In this document: positions 6,116 to 17,500 of the stretch, piece after piece
Numbering within the stretch: position 1 is the stretch's first letter
How the letters are laid out: each line of letters starts with the position of its first letter
Source: a virus
DNA length: 22,081 nt
Direction: 5' to 3' (one strand)
IMG/VR virus record: IMGVR_UViG_3300027906_000173
Span: 1-22,081 of that record
Position numbers and translations under genes: made by a program
Notes under the pieces: generated by a model
Seen by the model: the letters and a program-made list of their open reading frames with translations, nothing else
What the model was told of the DNA's origin: nothing
The model's database searches: none

Positions 6116-9100
6116 TGGCTAAGAACGGTAGTGTAATATTTGAAGTTAGAGCTGAGGGCAAAAACCTAAAGGTTGTTCAGAGAGACGTTGACGCTGTAGC
6201 AAGCGGCGTTGAACGGACTGACACTGCCCGAAAGAAAGCTGGCAAAGGTCAGGACGCCTATAATAAACGAGAAAAAGCTCTGTATCAAAGTGGCTTATCC
6301 TCTGCAAAAGGCTTCTCAAAAATGAGTCAAACAATCGGAGGAGGATCCTCCGGTCTTGTTGGTGCTTATGCTACTTTGGCTGCTAACGTATTTGCTGCTA
6401 CTGCTGCTTTTCAAGTGTTAAAAGAAGCTGCTCAATTTGAAAACTTAGTTCAAGGACTAGAGCAAGTAGGAGCCTCCGCAGGACGAAATCTTACTTTTGC
6501 TTCCGAAAAACTAAGAGAAGTCTCTGGGTATGCTTTATCTACAGAGAAAGCTATGCGTTCAATGGCGTTAGGAATCTCTTCAGGATTTAGTACTGAACAA
6601 ATGGAGGGCCTTACGGAGATAGCAAGGGGTGCCTCAATAGCTTTAGGCAGAGATATGGGCGATGCGATGGATCGTTTAACTAGAGGTGCTGCAAAGTTAG
6701 AACCTGAAATTTTGGATGAATTAGGTATTATGGTTCGATTGGACGATGCTACTGAAGAGTATGCTACTAGTTTAGGAAAAACCGCTTCGCAATTAACTCA
6801 GTTTGAAAGACGACAAGCATTTCTTAATGCCATATTAGAGCAGGGAGAGGCTAAATTTGGTCAATTAGCGGATTCCGTAGACCCTAACCCTTACGATAAG
6901 TTGTCTGCTTCTTTATCTAATTTACAGAAAACTGTGGTTAGTGCTTTTAATGTAGTTTTAGGTCCCATTATTAATTTAATGTCAGAAAGTCAGGCGGCAC
7001 TAGCGGCTGGAGTTACTTTATTTGCTTCTACTATTGTTCGTACGATGATCCCTTCTTTAAATAACTTATCACAAGGAATGGCAAATAACGCAAAAAGAGG
7101 AGCAGATTTAGCAAAAACTCAAGCACAAAATTTAGATGTAAGTACTAAACTTCCCAAAGCCTATAGAGAGGCTGTAAAAGGAATGGATGACGGAACAATA
7201 TCGGCAGGAGGTTATAAAGAGGCTATGAACAGCTTGAATGCCTCCGATAGAAAGTATATCGAAAATATGGATGCGAAAGAGGCAGCGAAAAAGACAGAAG
7301 GAGCCTCTTATAAAAAATCCGCTCTGGGAGTAAAGGAAAATAATATAGCAAGACTTCAGCTCGTTAGAACGTATAAGCTACAACAAGTAGCGGCTGCTAA
7401 ACAGTCTATGGCTAACGCAGTAGAAGCCGGTTCCCAACAAGGGTTACGGGCAGGGTTTAAGGCCTTAGTCGTTTCAGTACACGAATTAAACGCAGCCAAG
7501 ATGGTGGGAGTTACCTCAGCAATTTCTCTTAGAGCTGCTTGGGCAATGTTACAAACAGGAGCACTTGCTACTGCCGGAGCTGTTAAAGTGCTTGGGGCTT
7601 CTTTAATGGCTGCTTTAGGTTGGATTTCTTTAATTGCAAGTGTAGGTTTTATGATTTATGAACTATTTAAAGATAAGCTTTTTCCAGTTTCTGAAACAGA
7701 AGAAAAAGCAGGAAAAATAATAGAATCTTTAAAGTCGGTCGAAGGGGTGGCTACTTCTTTTCAAAAAACAATGGATACAGTAGAAGATCCGGCTTCCGTA
7801 GCTATAGCAGGGTACACAGCTCTTTTAGGTGTAATGCAAGATTTAAAAACAAATTTATTAGATGTTACTAGAACTGCTGAAAGTGCTATTGCTAGACAAA
7901 ATAAAGCATTTGACGATTTACAAAGAGAAAAACAAAAGATAGTGGAAGAGTCAGAAAAGAAGATAACAGAAATAGAAGAGACACACTGGCTTATGCGTAC
8001 TACTCGACAGAAAATAGCCTTGCGGGAGGCTCGTAGTGCTCGTAACGAGGCTAATAATGACATAGTAAAGGCAGAAAAAGAAAAGAATGAGAAAATAGAA
8101 AAAGAAAATGCAGATAGAAAAGATGGTTTGTTAAAAATACTTGATCAAACTACGGCGGGCATAAGAAGTTCAGAAGGTTTTGGGGCCTTTTCAAAGATAC
8201 AATTAGCAGGTATAGACGCCTTAAAGGAAAAGATTCAAAACCTTAAACCAGGAGAAGCTTTATCTGTGGACGAAATAAAGACCGCAATGGATAGTATGAT
8301 AACTCCTGTAGGAACTATAGTTGAAACTTTTAAAGGGGCAAGAGATGCTGCTTCAGAGTTTAATAAAGAAGTTAATAAATTAAATCAAAAACAACAAACA
8401 CCTTTTGATAATGCAATTACAGCCGCGGAAGGACTAGGTCAGAAATTTCTAGAACTAGAAAAAGGCTACGCAGGCATGACTGATAAAGATAATATATCAG
8501 ACGAATTAAAGGAACAAAGACAGGAACTAATAAAAGCGCTTAAAAAGCAGATGGGTACAGATAAAGCTATTGGCGAAGAAGCAATTAATAAATATATTAA
8601 ATCTTTAAAAGACGCTAGGCAAGCTATTATTGATAATAGAGAAGAGGTAAAAAGGCTACAATCAGCACAAAAGGCTTCAGCACGTTTTACTAAAGAAATT
8701 GGTGGAGTAGCCGCTATGAGAAATCAATTGGATATTCAACAAAAGCTTCGAGATGCAAAAATGAATGGTATACAGGCAGAAATTGACGCCAATATAAAGT
8801 TAAGAGGTAATCTAACGAAAGAGCATCGAAAGGAAATAGAAGCTATTGAAGATAAAGCAGAGAGAACAAATAAACTCGAATCTTTTGATAAACAGAGAAA
8901 GAAAGTATTAGAAGATATTAATGGATTGGGTATTAAAATGACTGAGTCTATTCAACAAAATCAAGTTGAGCAAGCAAAAGAACTATATGAATTAGAAATG
9001 GCTCGTATAGACATGGCTAAAAGGTTATTAGATGTAAGAGGACAAATGTTAGCAGTTCAAAAGACAGAACTTAATAATCAAATGAAACTATCCGAAATGG

Positions 9101-10836
9101 AGATGCAATTAGAAAATGCCAAAAATAGAGCAAGGTCCCGTACTGAGGGTATAGATCTTAGGCCCGCTCAACAACTAAGACAGTTTCAAAAATTTGCGGC
9201 TCAACGCATGCAGATTGCACTAGCTGAATATAACATGACTGTAGCAAAGGTTCAGATTGAAAGAGCTTTGCTTACCGCAAAAACAAAATTGATAGAAGCG
9301 GAGTTAAGAGCTTTAAAAGAGAAAACAGAAGACAAAAAAGAAAAGGATAACCTACAAGCTATTATAGATAGTGTGGCTACAATACCAGATGCTATGTCGC
9401 AAGTCTTTGACGCACAAGTTGCATCAGCCCAAACTACTTTAGATATGGCCAATAAGTCTTTAGACATTGAAAGAGAAAAACTACGTTTAGCTAATTTAAC
9501 TAGCATAACAGGAGGTTCTGCGAAAGGTGCAGTAAACCAAAAAGGGATGTTAAATTTTGCTAATGAGATGAGAGATACTATGGACATGGCCATGGAATCC
9601 GGTAAACAATCTTGGAGAGACAAACAAATACAAGATACTAAGGACTTCGAAATAGAGTATGGCATAACTTTATCTGATCAAGATTGGGCGGATTTTGAAG
9701 AAGCGCTTACGGAAAGAATGGGGACTATGAGCCTGGGAGAGGCTTTTGAAAACTTAAACCTAGCAGAACAATTGGACTTTGCACTAACTCCTTTGTCAAA
9801 TATGTTTACAATGCTGTCTGAAATGGGAGGAGAACACTCTAATTTATTCGCGGCTTTAGGTAGTTCAATGACCAATATTACGGGCGCTATGAATGTATTT
9901 AATGAGACAGGTGCGCTTGATAATATGAATACATTGTTCAGCGAAGGATTTAAAAATATAGATATGGGCACGTTGGAGGGTGCGGGTACTGCTATTACCG
10001 GTATAGCCGCAGGAGTGGGTGCAGTAGCTCAAGGATTAGCTTCTGTTTACCAGATAAAAGCGGCTCAAACTGCAGATAGAATAGCACAAATTGATAAAGA
10101 AATTGCAGCAACGAAAAGACTGTATGGAGGAACCAAAAAAGGTGAAAAGATGGTTGCTGAACTTGAAAAGAAAAAAGAAGCAGCAAAGAAGAAACAATTC
10201 CAACAAAATAAGAAAGCAATGATAGCTCAAGCTATAGCAGGAACCGCTTTAGGTATAGTAGGTGCTTTAGGTAGCCAGCCTTGGACTCCTTTTAACTTTG
10301 TCATGGCAGGAATCGTTGCTGCTATAGGCGCATACCAGTTAGCTGTTATCTCTTCTATGTCGTATCAAGGAGGGGGCTCGGCAGGAGGAGGACCTGCTGT
10401 ACCACAATCAGTATCTATGGGGGAGAGAAAAAATAAAGTAGACACTAGGGGAGGAAATGTAGCCGGAGAACTTGCTTATATGCGAGGGGAGAGAGGCGTA
10501 GGTACAGGAGCCAGTAACTTTACTCCTGCTTTTACAGGTTATCGGCACAGGGCAACCGGTGGAGCCGCCTATGTTGTTGGGGAGCAAGGACCCGAGTTAT
10601 TTGTTCCAGAAGTACCAGGACAGATAGTAGCAAATGACGAAATAGCAGAAGGAGGAGCTGCTATAACTGCGAACTTTACAATCAATACTATTGATGCTTC
10701 TACTATGGAACAAACTCTTAATACTCAAAGAGGGAATATAATTAATATGATAAGGGAGGCCGCGAATAATTCAGGAGAGCCTTTCTTAGAAAGCGTAGAT
10801 ACGCTAGGTTTACAAACACAGGGAGGAACAACCTAA
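6115..10836 (+). CDS. Tape measure protein
   Basis: A 1573-aa protein that fills the tail tube, sets its length and leaves with the DNA at infection. Residues 1-290 are the conserved N-terminal domain (VIFEVRAEGKNLKVVQRDVD; GLVGAYATLAANVFAATAAF; a helical bundle with ALGRDMGDAMDRLTRGAAKLEP). Hydrophobic segments lie at about 78-102, 292-312, 471-517, 1290-1312 and 1368-1417, suited to membrane insertion during DNA entry. Between them are long charged helices, probably coiled coil (about 590-690 and 700-1130). The C-terminus has a glycine-rich stretch and YVVGEQGPELFVPEVPGQIV near 1485-1505, a motif typical of tape measure C-termini. No lysozyme or peptidase motif was noticed. Start GTG with AGGAAA (6100-6105); the start overlaps the T-like stop by one base. 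Confidence 0.93.
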   Translation: MAKNGSVIFEVRAEGKNLKVVQRDVDAVASGVERTDTARKKAGKGQDAYNKREKALYQSGLSSAKGFSKMSQTIGGGSSGLVGAYATLAANVFAATAAFQVLKEAAQFENLVQGLEQVGASAGRNLTFASEKLREVSGYALSTEKAMRSMALGISSGFSTEQMEGLTEIARGASIALGRDMGDAMDRLTRGAAKLEPEILDELGIMVRLDDATEEYATSLGKTASQLTQFERRQAFLNAILEQGEAKFGQLADSVDPNPYDKLSASLSNLQKTVVSAFNVVLGPIINLMSESQAALAAGVTLFASTIVRTMIPSLNNLSQGMANNAKRGADLAKTQAQNLDVSTKLPKAYREAVKGMDDGTISAGGYKEAMNSLNASDRKYIENMDAKEAAKKTEGASYKKSALGVKENNIARLQLVRTYKLQQVAAAKQSMANAVEAGSQQGLRAGFKALVVSVHELNAAKMVGVTSAISLRAAWAMLQTGALATAGAVKVLGASLMAALGWISLIASVGFMIYELFKDKLFPVSETEEKAGKIIESLKSVEGVATSFQKTMDTVEDPASVAIAGYTALLGVMQDLKTNLLDVTRTAESAIARQNKAFDDLQREKQKIVEESEKKITEIEETHWLMRTTRQKIALREARSARNEANNDIVKAEKEKNEKIEKENADRKDGLLKILDQTTAGIRSSEGFGAFSKIQLAGIDALKEKIQNLKPGEALSVDEIKTAMDSMITPVGTIVETFKGARDAASEFNKEVNKLNQKQQTPFDNAITAAEGLGQKFLELEKGYAGMTDKDNISDELKEQRQELIKALKKQMGTDKAIGEEAINKYIKSLKDARQAIIDNREEVKRLQSAQKASARFTKEIGGVAAMRNQLDIQQKLRDAKMNGIQAEIDANIKLRGNLTKEHRKEIEAIEDKAERTNKLESFDKQRKKVLEDINGLGIKMTESIQQNQVEQAKELYELEMARIDMAKRLLDVRGQMLAVQKTELNNQMKLSEMEMQLENAKNRARSRTEGIDLRPAQQLRQFQKFAAQRMQIALAEYNMTVAKVQIERALLTAKTKLIEAELRALKEKTEDKKEKDNLQAIIDSVATIPDAMSQVFDAQVASAQTTLDMANKSLDIEREKLRLANLTSITGGSAKGAVNQKGMLNFANEMRDTMDMAMESGKQSWRDKQIQDTKDFEIEYGITLSDQDWADFEEALTERMGTMSLGEAFENLNLAEQLDFALTPLSNMFTMLSEMGGEHSNLFAALGSSMTNITGAMNVFNETGALDNMNTLFSEGFKNIDMGTLEGAGTAITGIAAGVGAVAQGLASVYQIKAAQTADRIAQIDKEIAATKRLYGGTKKGEKMVAELEKKKEAAKKKQFQQNKKAMIAQAIAGTALGIVGALGSQPWTPFNFVMAGIVAAIGAYQLAVISSMSYQGGGSAGGGPAVPQSVSMGERKNKVDTRGGNVAGELAYMRGERGVGTGASNFTPAFTGYRHRATGGAAYVVGEQGPELFVPEVPGQIVANDEIAEGGAAITANFTINTIDASTMEQTLNTQRGNIINMIREAANNSGEPFLESVDTLGLQTQGGTT

Positions 10837-11568
10837 ATGGCATCTTTTAGTTCTTTTTTAAATATACTGCCAGACCCTAGTATCTATATAGCAGATGCTG
10901 GAGAGTCTAGTGAAACTAATACTGGAGCTACTGCTGGGCCCGGCTTCGCCAGTGTAAAATTTAGTTCTAGTACTCCTACTGTTGTATCTCAAACCAATTC
11001 TAATAGAGTAGTTTCTAGAAGAATAGCAGGACAGAAATGGGAAATAAATATAACTTATAACCCTATGACTAGGGATGAGTTTGAGCCTGTTTATAACTTT
11101 TTACTTTATCATGGAAGATTAACCCCTTTTAAAGTTAGGCTTCCTCAATATCAAACTATGAGAGATTCGGACTGGGAAAATCGTGTAACAAGTAATGATA
11201 TTAGAGTAGATGGAGATCACCTTGCAGGCTCTCCAACTTTACTAATAGATAATGCTAGTTCTGAGGGTAACGATCCTCGTCCAGGAGATATGTTTACTAT
11301 AACAGATACAACTGATTCTTTACATACAAAAGCTTATAGAATAGTAAGAGTTGAAACTAACACTAACTATAAAGGTACTCAACCTGTTGCGGACGAAAGA
11401 AGATTGTGGATTCATCCTCATTTAACTAGAGCTACAGCAAATAATATGGTAGTTAATTTCGCAAACCCTGAAATTAGAGTAGTAATGGGCGGAGACCTAG
11501 TTGAATATACTTTAAATACAAGTAACCTTTATAAGTTTAGTTTAAAATTGGTGGAAGCAAATGCCTAG
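10837..11568 (+). CDS. Distal tail / minor tail protein (Dit- or gpM-like position)
   Basis: A 243-aa beta-rich protein placed between the tape measure and hub genes, where phages encode the ring that closes the distal end of the tube. Visible motifs are GFASVKFSSSTPTVVSQTNS, a strand with RRIAGQKWEINITYNPMTRD, then EFEPVYNFLLYHGRLTPFKV and LPQYQTM. The 'gqkWe....y.pmtr.efepv..Fl....G...pf.v.lP' block is a usual feature of distal tail proteins in lambda-like and marine siphophages. A second part (about 120-200) is a small beta domain (SPTLLIDNASSEGNDPRPGD) that may contact the hub. ATG is preceded by GGGAGG (10821-10826). The stop overlaps the hub gene by 8 bases, suggesting coupled translation. 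Confidence 0.7.
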   Translation: MASFSSFLNILPDPSIYIADAGESSETNTGATAGPGFASVKFSSSTPTVVSQTNSNRVVSRRIAGQKWEINITYNPMTRDEFEPVYNFLLYHGRLTPFKVRLPQYQTMRDSDWENRVTSNDIRVDGDHLAGSPTLLIDNASSEGNDPRPGDMFTITDTTDSLHTKAYRIVRVETNTNYKGTQPVADERRLWIHPHLTRATANNMVVNFANPEIRVVMGGDLVEYTLNTSNLYKFSLKLVEANA

Positions 11569-14500
11569 AATTGAAAATTCTCTATTAAGAACAGCCTTAG
11601 ATAATAATGATCCTTTTATTTACACTCATTTAGTTAAATTTGAGCGCCCAAGACAGATTGATATTGAAAATGAAAACGTAAAGTTTGATACTGACGCGTC
11701 AAAGTTTGCCTATATTTCAGATGGAGCCTATAACATTTCCTATAATGATGGAACGGAAGATTTACAAGGAAATGCAAACGGAGCACAAGTCTATGTAGCT
11801 AATAAACTTAAAGACTTAGGCTCTCTTTCGGAAAGCTCCGACTTAAAAATTAGTTCTTTTAACCTAACGCTTGATGCTACTGCTGCGGGTGTCTCTCTTA
11901 CTGCAGTATGGACAATTACTAATGTCTCAGGAAATACCTGTACTTTAACTCTAACTCCTGGAACAGGACGGGACGGGTTTATGGAAGCAGGCTTTCAAGA
12001 AGATGATACAATTATATTTTCGACAGGCAGTAACACAGGTAAGAATTTTCGTATAAAGAAAATTCAAACTTCTACAGTTTCTGGTGAGCAGTATCCAGGT
12101 TATATAGCTACTCTTGAGATAGCAGAGAAAGGAGGTACTCCTACAGCGGAAACTTCCGTATCAGGAACAATTTCTATAGATAGTTCTGAAATAAATACTC
12201 TGCTTTCTGAAACTCAAGCGACTAATTTTGTAAATAGAAAAGTAACTGTTTACAAAGCTTTTTTATACCCCGATAACCCTTCTACTATTATTGGGGAACC
12301 TCTTTGTATATTTTCAGGAATTATAACGTCTGCTGATTATACTCAAGAGCCCTCTAAATCATCAGTACTTCGATGGGGTCTTAAAAGTAATTGGGGAGAT
12401 TTTCAACAAGTACGAGGAAGATTAGGATCGGCAGAATTTCATCAAGCTTTAGACGAAAAAGGACGACCTAATCCTAAAGCTACTTTACGACCTGAATATG
12501 CAAGAGATTATGGATTTATGCACGCAGATCGAGCAGTTGATGTCACAGCAGTTTATCAAGCTATGGAAACTAGAACAAGAACGTGGCGTAAGAAGAAGTG
12601 GTTTAAAAAGAAATTCCATATGGAAGAATACGAAGTAGAAGTAGATAGAGAGGCAGATTTTAATATTAATCTACAATCGAAATATATTCCGTTGATTTAT
12701 GGGGTTAGAAGAACTATGGGGAATCCTGTTTTTGCTGATACTGCAAAAAACGGTCCTGATAAGATATTTGTTGCTGAAGCAATATGCGAAGGTCCTATAC
12801 ATGGGATACTGAACATGGGTCTAGACGAGAAATCAGCAATATGTCTAGATGATGTGGACGAAGGAACAAGAGGCACTAGTGCTTCGGACGAAAATACTGA
12901 TGTTGTATGTTACGGCAGGGCAGATGCAGGTACAGTACTCGGAGGGACAGGAAATACCGCTGTAGGAACAGTTAGTTATAATAGTAATAATAATAGGTCT
13001 AACTCTAATACTATCTATAATTCTGGAACTACAGGTATCGGAATTGGAAGCCATGAGTTTGATGCCGTGGATATGCAACATCTGATGAATCAAATGGACG
13101 ATCAAACTCGTTCAGATTTACTTGCGGCCACTACTCCAGGAGATCCTACTACTAATGATGCTGGTATAATACACGAAGAAAATTTTCAATGGAACGATCC
13201 TGCCTTCATTCAAGGAGAGTTTCATGCAGGAACTTCTCATCAAAAAGTCTCCAAAATGTTATATGAACAAGCAAATGACACAGGTAAAGGATTCCAGCTT
13301 CAGCATAGTCTTTATGGAAGTAATTTATCAGGAGATTACTGGGGCTCTTCTCATCAATTATTAGACACTGCGTATGTGGCTGTAAAACAAACAATTACAG
13401 ACGAAGACGTAGAGATGATACCTATAGATTATACGGTAAAAGGAAAACTAGTAGAATGTAAAAATTACGATGCTAGTTATGAGCATCATGCGGATCCTAC
13501 GTATAGCTCGGAGAACATAGCTAATTTTGGACTTGGAGATACTGTAAATATAAAGGCCACAAAAGCTTTTAGCTCTGGGGGTACTAACTATTCCGCAGGT
13601 CAAGTCTTGGCAAGTAATGTACTTATAAAAGATTTATTCTTTTTTTATGCGGGTTCTCGAGTTAAAAATTGGAGAGTCCGTTGGGATTTAACGGCAGCAC
13701 AATCTACTTTATTAAAAGCCGCAAAAGAATTTTATATGGAAAATTCTGGTTCTGCCACTTGGCATATGATTACTTTTGATGCCACAATTAGTACAACCGT
13801 AGGAAATCATTTATTAGCAGAAATTACAGCAGAGTCAGGAACCAAGAATAGAGTTGTTACCGTAAAAGCGGGAGATTGGCCTTCTGACCTAGCAAGTTTT
13901 TCTGCCATGGGATATAGAGGAACTATAGTACAAATAGACTATCCTACTACAGGTCTGTTAAGAAATTTAGGCAGTGATTTTAAACTAACTATAGCAGCCA
14001 GTGGAAGCACTTACACTTCAACTTTCCCTAGCTATGTTAATAATATATCTGGAACTTCAGGTACAGGTATGGTACTTACTAACATGGTTTATTTACATAG
14101 TAGTAGTAGTGACTTTTCCAGCTCAGACACTACTATGTATGACGGCAAAAGATTAGCAATTACAAAAACTTTAGATAGTGGGGATCAGATAGTAATAGAA
14201 CGTATAGTTGAAGACTATAAAGTAGTGGGAGGGGTTAAAGTTTTTACTGTTACTTCTCCTTTTCATGTTAGTGAATTACCAAAAACAGGGGATACAGTAA
14301 CGGTAGATTTAGGGGAAAAGGATGTCCGAGCTACTAGTAACCCGGCTATGATATTATATGATTATATGACAAATAAGAGGTATGGTGGAGCAATAGACGC
14401 AGATACTATAGATACGGACTCTTTTTTACTTTCAGCACAGACGTGTGATACTCCTTCTGATGTAACCATAGTAATGACTGGAAGCGTTTCTAGTGTAAAC

Positions 14501-17500
14501 GTAGGAGATGTGTATAAGTACAATACTTCCGGAATTACTAATGCTAATACTTTTTGGCAGGGTAAGGTTAAGTCTCTTAATACTGCGGATAATGAAGTAA
14601 CCTTTACAGAGTGTGTAGGTAAATTTACACACAAACACAATAATTGGGCATACAGAAATATAGGAGAAGTAGTGTGGGATCCTAAAGCAACTACTGAGGA
14701 TCCCTCTAACTGTAGAAGAATTACAACTGCAGGGGCCCAAACAGACGACTATACTTCTAACTCTACTCCTGTAACCACTATGCCTTTAGTAAAAGTTTCG
14801 GGATCAGGACCTACTGCTCTAAACGCAAAAACAGATGTAGCCAATCCCGCATCTTATAGTTTGTATGATGCTGATGATGTAAAGTATTGGAAGTATTTAA
14901 ACTGGGACTCTCACGATCAAAGGTGGGTAACTAGACATCAATGTAATATAGAAATAGATACCTCTGGTCCCGTTTTTAAAACTGCTCAAGCTATAGTGGA
15001 TCATTTTAATGGTATAATAAGTTTTGCTGGTGGAAAATATAAATTAAGTGTAAAAACTCAAAGAGACACAGGAGTTAATATACCCGTAGACAGACCTAGT
15101 CATTATATACAAGAAGAAGATATAATAGGTAAAATTAGTGTAAAAGACAAAGGACTGTCTAAAGCTTTTAATTCTTTGACGGCTAATATTAAAGACCCGC
15201 AGAACCATTTTAAACAAAGAAGTGTAAACTTTTTTGATTCTGAGTACTTAAAACAAGATAGAGGAGTAGTGCGTTCTACTAACTTCGGGGTGGATGGAAT
15301 CACTAACTACTATAATGCGAGAATGATGGTAAAACAATTACTTGACTCTTCCCGTTACAATAGAACTATAACTTTTCAGATGAGACCTACTGGTTTAAAT
15401 ATAATTCCGGGAGAAATAATACAGGTAGTAAATGATAGTATAGGATGGGTAGGAAAGTATTTTAGAGTCGATAATATATCAATTAATAAAGATTGTTTAG
15501 TAAATATCACTGCTTCAGAACATCACGATAACGTTTATCTGATTCCTGCTATTCGAAAAAGCGCATTTTACGCAGATCCTAGCTCCGAAAGATTAGCAAA
15601 AATACCTAGCACACCTACTGGTTTAGCCGTAGCGTCTGCTACTGTATCTTCTCCTAATATAGTAACTTGGAATCCTTCTACGGGTATATCTAATACTAAT
15701 GGATATTATGAAATATGGAGAAAGAATAGTTTATCAGGAAACTCTTCCACAGCAGTAACCGCTCACGCAGAATTAGCGGGAGTAGTAGCGGCAGAAAAAG
15801 ATCATTCAACTTCTAATAAGCCAAAATTTGTAGATATTGGATTTACTAATACGGCTGCAGCTACATATTATTATTGGGTTAGGGCATATAATACCTTGAC
15901 TTTACAAACCACTTCTGGTTCAGCAGCGAGCAAGAACTATTACAGTGCTTTTAATGCAAACTCTAACTATGATGGTCTTACAGCGGTTGCAACTAGTTCT
16001 AAAGTAGTACAAGATGGCGAAAGTCCAATCAGTGTAAATGTAAAAAGAAACGCGGTTTCTGTAGAATGTAACTCTGCAGGAACTCCAATTTTAAGCAGTG
16101 GTTCTATTCCAAACTCGGGTAATGAGTTTTATGTTTACGAAGGTCTTACTGCATTACAATTTGATGGGGTAGGTGTTAATAATGGAACTTGGAAAGTAAC
16201 AATCAATGCTAGTAATGTTACTCCTGGTGCTATAACTGATGGAGGAGCACACGCGGTTGTCGCAAATGCTACAGCTCTTGGTGCTACTATTGGGGAACTT
16301 ACTTTTAATTTCTCTGGAAAGACAGCAGGTGGTGATACTTTTACATTTACTAGAACTCAAGAATTTTTCAAACAAATACCAGGAGAGACAGGAACAGCAG
16401 TAGAATTAACTCCGAGTAAGTATGTTATTAATTATACTAAATCGGGTAGCGAAAGTGATACTATATCGTTTACAGCAACTCCAAGAAATATGGAAAGTAT
16501 TACTCCTCATTATCAATTTCTTGTTGGAGCAACAGAAAAACAAGCTTATGGTACAACAGCAACTTTTACCTTGGCAGACAGTGACGAGCCCGCTACTGGA
16601 AATTCCGTTTTAGTATCCGTTAACGTTAAGGATGGGGGCTCGGGAGATGTACTGGCAGGAGATTCTGTTTCTATATATGGTGTTCAAGATGGAAAAGACG
16701 CTGTTACAGGTTTCTTAACTAATCCTACTGCGGCAATTCCTGCAGAAAATGATGGAAGTTTAGCCTCTGGTGCATTAGATAATGCTGATGGAACCTTTAA
16801 AGTATTTATAGGAGGGCAGGATAGAACCACACACAGTGCTGTAACTTTTGCGGCTTCTAATGCTTCTGGAATGAGTGCTTCAATTAACTCCACTACTGGA
16901 GCATATAGTACTTCTGCTTTAAGTGCGGATAAAGCTAATATAGATTTTACAGCAACTATAGCAGCTAATGCAGCTTTAGGAGTTGAAAGCGCAATAACAG
17001 TGGGCCCGCTTACTTTTTCTCTAGCTAAATCTAAGGAAGGTGCACAAGGAAACTCTATAACAGGCGCTACAGGGCCTCGAACAGCTACAGGTAGGCTTTA
17101 TTACAATACTACTGCAAGTAGTGCTCCCTCAGCGCCTACCGCTTCAGGCTTTGTATACAGCACTGCGGCTTTTAACTCTTTAACTACTAATTGGGTATAT
17201 GCACCCCCAACTTACGCCAGTGGTAATACTAACAAATATTGGTATACTACTTATACTGTTACGGAAGCTAGTTATGGAGGTTCACAGACTGTAACTATAG
17301 GAACTGTAACCCAAGCAATAGGGTTTAGTGGTTTAGTAACTTTTACAAGTGCCAATGTTCTTTCAGACGGCACAAATACAAAAACCCCTATTGAAGCCGG
17401 TCAAGTAAATGCAAATGTAACTTCAATTGACGGAGGTGTAATTGATACCGGAGTTATAAATCTAGGAACTTCTAGTGGTATGGCGGTTCGTCAGGCTAAG

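Noticed and set aside
9252-9665. Long minus-strand open frame within the tape measure gene (also 7761-8063, 9678-9971, 9995-10230)
   Set aside because: Opposite to a clear, long plus-strand gene, with biased hydrophobic/serine composition expected from the antisense of helical Lys/Glu-rich coding; no start context and no recognisable motif.
16422-16613. Plus-strand 63-codon frame within the hub gene
   Set aside because: Out-of-frame shadow of the Ig-like region; Leu/Gln-rich nonsense composition and no ribosome binding site.
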